DNA of 64,000 bases from Opitutaceae bacterium. GTDB lineage: Bacteria; Verrucomicrobiota; Verrucomicrobiia; Opitutales; Opitutaceae. Location: NCBI GenBank assembly GCA_016794785.1, contig JAEUHC010000013.1, forward strand, positions 372,001-436,000, given 5' to 3'. How positions within the stretch are numbered: the first letter of the stretch is position 1; every line of letters begins with the position of its first letter. Positions 62,216 to 64,000 of the stretch are shown here, piece after piece. The position numbers and the translations under genes were made by a program. The notes under the pieces are model-generated. The model did not search any database, was not told where the DNA came from, and was given only the letters and a program-made list of their open reading frames with translations.

Positions 62216-62757
62216 TGCGACCCAAGGAGCATCACCCTGAGCTTGTCGAAGGGTCCATCCACGCGGGCGGCCGCGACTTTTTCGCCGGCCGCAACGACCG
62301 TGCCGCGGCGTTGCAGGCTGCTTGCCTGGCGTGGCGCGACACCCCTTTTCGCGAGCGCTCGTGCGTCCGCGGCCCCGGCGGTGGCGTGGACTGCGTCACG
62401 TTCGTCGGTGCGGTCTTCGCTGAGATTGGCGCTGTGCCCATCGCCATCGCGGCGCCGCCCTACGCGCTCAACCACGCAGCGCACAGCGCCGAGAGCGTGC
62501 TCCGCGCCTGGCTCGAGGAACCCGCCGCGCGCGCCCACGTGCGCCGCGTGGAGGAAGACGAGCCACACCTCGACGGCGATCTCGTCTTCCCCGTCGTCGG
62601 CCGCACCGAGCACCACCTCGCGATCCGCATCGGCGCCACGCTCTACCACATCGCGCGTCCCAGCGGCTGGTGCGCGCTGCAGGTCTCGCAGGTGAAGCTC
62701 CACAGGAGCCGGTATCGGCTCCTGTGCCCTGAGCCTGTCGAAGGGCTCCGCACATGA
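62212..62757 (+). CDS. NlpC/P60 family tail peptidase carrying two repeat insertions
   Basis: 181-aa NlpC/P60 domain. The catalytic Cys is in GGGVDCVTFVGAVF (about residue 61) and the His in RTEHHLAIRIG (about 128); the domain is typical of tail-tip cell-wall hydrolases. Both ends contain in-frame copies of a repeated 19-bp element, encoding HPELVEGS at the N-terminus and CPEPVEGL at the C-terminus. The second is preceded by a 10-bp hairpin. These look like repeat insertions tolerated at the termini. ATG 62,212 overlaps the previous stop by 4 bp. Confidence 0.8.
   Translation: MMRPKEHHPELVEGSIHAGGRDFFAGRNDRAAALQAACLAWRDTPFRERSCVRGPGGGVDCVTFVGAVFAEIGAVPIAIAAPPYALNHAAHSAESVLRAWLEEPAARAHVRRVEEDEPHLDGDLVFPVVGRTEHHLAIRIGATLYHIARPSGWCALQVSQVKLHRSRYRLLCPEPVEGLRT
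62235..62253 (+). repeat. CCTGAGCYTGTCGAAGG repeat, copy 1
   Basis: CCCTGAGCTTGTCGAAGGG near the start of the peptidase gene, translated as PELVEG. The motif is a widely dispersed bacterial repeat (its reverse is CTTCGACAAGCTCAGG). Confidence 0.75.
62701..62745 (+). repeat. Hairpin plus CCTGAGCYTGTCGAAGG repeat, copy 2
   Basis: A perfect 10-bp inverted repeat (CACAGGAGCC / GGCTCCTGTG, loop GGTATC; 62,701-62,726) is followed directly by CCCTGAGCCTGTCGAAGGG (62,727-62,745), translated as PEPVEG. It lies at the 3' end of the peptidase gene. Confidence 0.75.
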
Positions 62758-64000
62758 GTTTTCTGGCGAAACAACCCTCGCTCCCGCAGGCCGCCGCCGC
62801 CGAGCAGCAGCAGCAATCGACCTATCGCGAGGCCGATCCCATCGGCCTTGGCTACGGCCGCGAGGTCTGGGGCTCGCACTGGATCAGCAAGGACTTCAAC
62901 TGGCGCACCGCCTACGGCGGCCAGAACAAGGCCGAGTGGCAATACGCCTCCATCGCCGCCGCCTACCGCATCGGCCCCATCGATTTCGTCGGCAAGGTGT
63001 ATCGCGACAACAAGGTCATCGCGGACTTCGACTACACCTTCGCCGACGGCGAGGACTCGCATGAGTTCGTCATCAACCCCGCGCTCGCGCTCGGCCAGGC
63101 GTGGAAGGTGATCGTGCATCGCGGCAGCGAGTCGCAACTGCCCTCCGCCACGCTCGCCGCCGGCACCGGCCAGACGCAGCCCGCTTATCGCGGCATCGTC
63201 TGGGCCGAGTGGATCAACATCGACCTCGGCCAGGGCTCCACGCAGATCCCCTCGCTCGCGCTTGAGCTCGGCCGCCACGCGCCCGAGATCGGCGACTTTC
63301 CCGGCGGCGATTCGCACCCCTACGGCGTCAATCCCTTCGCGGCCATCTGGGGCATCGCCACCGAGCCCAAGGGCGGCCTCGGCGACGACGGCACGATCTT
63401 CAAATCGGCGCACTGGGGCGATCAGGCGCTCGCGCTCGAGGCCACCGGCATCGGCGCGCGCACCGGCAACCTCACGCACTGCCACCCCATGCTCGCGCAG
63501 GCGCAGGATGCGTCGGCGTTTTTCTCCAACGCCCTCGCCTACGTCGACGGCTTCCTCTACGCCGAGGCCGACGAGATCAAGGTCGGCTGGTTTCCGCACC
63601 AGGCGCCCGTTATCGGCGCGCTCCCGGAAATCACCGAGGGCGATCTTGAAGGCAAGCCCTCGGGCAACGGCTTTGGCGACACCAACGCCGGGCCTAGCGA
63701 GGTCACCGTCATTTTCAAGGATTGGCTGCGCCGCTACACCGAGTCGCCCGCCTCCGCCTCCGCCCCGGCCAACCTCGAGACGGGCCTGCTCGCCTCGCCC
63801 GTGCGCAAGGAGCGGCCCTTTGTCCACGATGCGGAGCAGGCCGCGATCATCGCCGCGGAACTCGCCGCCGAGGCCGGTGCCGGCGGCGACGATGGCGTCA
63901 CGCTCAACGTCCTGAAATCCCGCGCCGTCGATGGCGCCGGCGCCCCGCTCATGCCGGGCGCGCTGCTCAATTGGGACTACGGCCCTCACTCGCGCGACCT
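62754..64000 (+). CDS. Tail hub/tip protein, truncated by window end
   Basis: Open from ATG at 62,754 to the window edge (at least 415 aa, incomplete). Starts MSFLAKQPSLPQAAAAEQQQ. Aromatic, Gly-rich beta sequence includes YGREVWGSHWISKDFNWRTAYGG, YASIAAAYRIGPIDFVGKVY and SHPYGVNPFAAIWGI. The order DUF2163, NlpC/P60, then this protein matches the tail-tip J/hub protein of siphovirus/GTA modules. 4-bp overlap with the peptidase gene. Confidence 0.7.
   Translation, partial: MSFLAKQPSLPQAAAAEQQQQSTYREADPIGLGYGREVWGSHWISKDFNWRTAYGGQNKAEWQYASIAAAYRIGPIDFVGKVYRDNKVIADFDYTFADGEDSHEFVINPALALGQAWKVIVHRGSESQLPSATLAAGTGQTQPAYRGIVWAEWINIDLGQGSTQIPSLALELGRHAPEIGDFPGGDSHPYGVNPFAAIWGIATEPKGGLGDDGTIFKSAHWGDQALALEATGIGARTGNLTHCHPMLAQAQDASAFFSNALAYVDGFLYAEADEIKVGWFPHQAPVIGALPEITEGDLEGKPSGNGFGDTNAGPSEVTVIFKDWLRRYTESPASASAPANLETGLLASPVRKERPFVHDAEQAAIIAAELAAEAGAGGDDGVTLNVLKSRAVDGAGAPLMPGALLNWDYGPHSRD

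Larger units (their letters stand above)
26420..64000. mobile_element. Transposable (Mu-like) siphovirus prophage, left end to beyond the window
   Basis: The left boundary is placed where the carbonic anhydrase reading frame is broken; the sequence there begins TGAGGGAGG, in line with the TG ends of Mu-type elements. Contents: MuA/MuB-type transposition genes, CI-like repressor, Mu-type morphogenesis genes (gp27-like DUF3486, terminase, DUF935 portal, I-like protease, DUF1320, F- and G-like proteins), and a non-contractile tail module. The right end is not in the window. The exact base of the left end is inferred. Confidence 0.85.

Overview
The window is a high-GC bacterial chromosome segment (about 26.4 kb) followed by a large prophage that begins at about 26,420 and runs off the right edge. 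There is no rRNA. The gene content suggests a Gram-negative, probably Verrucomicrobiota (Opitutaceae-like), host: a deoxyhypusine-synthase-like gene, lipoproteins, periplasmic glucan synthesis, and PRC-barrel/BON stress proteins. This is an inference from remembered family distribution, not a database result.

Host part. From 7 to 7,524: a thioredoxin-fold DUF255 protein, a low-GC toxin-antitoxin pair (DUF433-like antitoxin and PIN-like toxin), an ABC-F ATPase, an EamA transporter and a deoxyhypusine-synthase family enzyme. From 8,045 to 16,685 lies an apparent envelope/osmotic-stress block: a LuxR-type regulator with a degenerate receiver, a PRC-barrel/BON secreted protein, a glycine-rich membrane-associated stress protein, an FAD oxidoreductase, two small lipoproteins (one BON) and the glucan glucosyltransferase MdoH. 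From 16,859 to 25,790 are housekeeping genes: Fpg-type glycosylase, thymidine phosphorylase, a methyltransferase/monooxygenase pair, a coiled-coil protein, a NatAB-like ABC exporter, a TfoX-N protein, two small conserved proteins and DAHP synthase.

Prophage. At 25,882 a periplasmic beta-carbonic anhydrase loses its C-terminus at about 26,419, where a transposable (Mu-like) phage appears to have inserted. The phage left end carries three GGTTTG-type repeats. The early module (37,510 down to 26,851) is transcribed leftwards. It has an HTH protein, a DUF3102-like protein, a MuA-type DDE transposase, a MuB-type AAA ATPase, and a string of small genes mostly overlapping by 4 bp. A LexA/CI-type repressor at 37,552 faces the other way. 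The two modules are separated by an 18-bp imperfect inverted repeat, probably the lysis/lysogeny operator. Rightwards follow two lipoprotein genes (possible lysogenic conversion), a lysis-type block (YiiX-like peptidase, TM/coiled-coil protein), a tRNA(CAT) plus a long RNA hairpin, and the terminase subunits. Then come the portal, protease/scaffold, decoration and capsid genes, a DNA adenine methylase and tail completion genes. The tail section has the major tail protein, secreted-looking fibre proteins, a tail chaperone with a likely -1 programmed frameshift and a short tape measure. It ends with a siphovirus/GTA-like tip module (DUF2163/BR0599, NlpC/P60, hub). The phage is therefore best read as a transposable siphovirus with Mu-type transposition and packaging genes but a divergent regulatory layout. 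Its right end, and the rest of the carbonic anhydrase, are outside the window.
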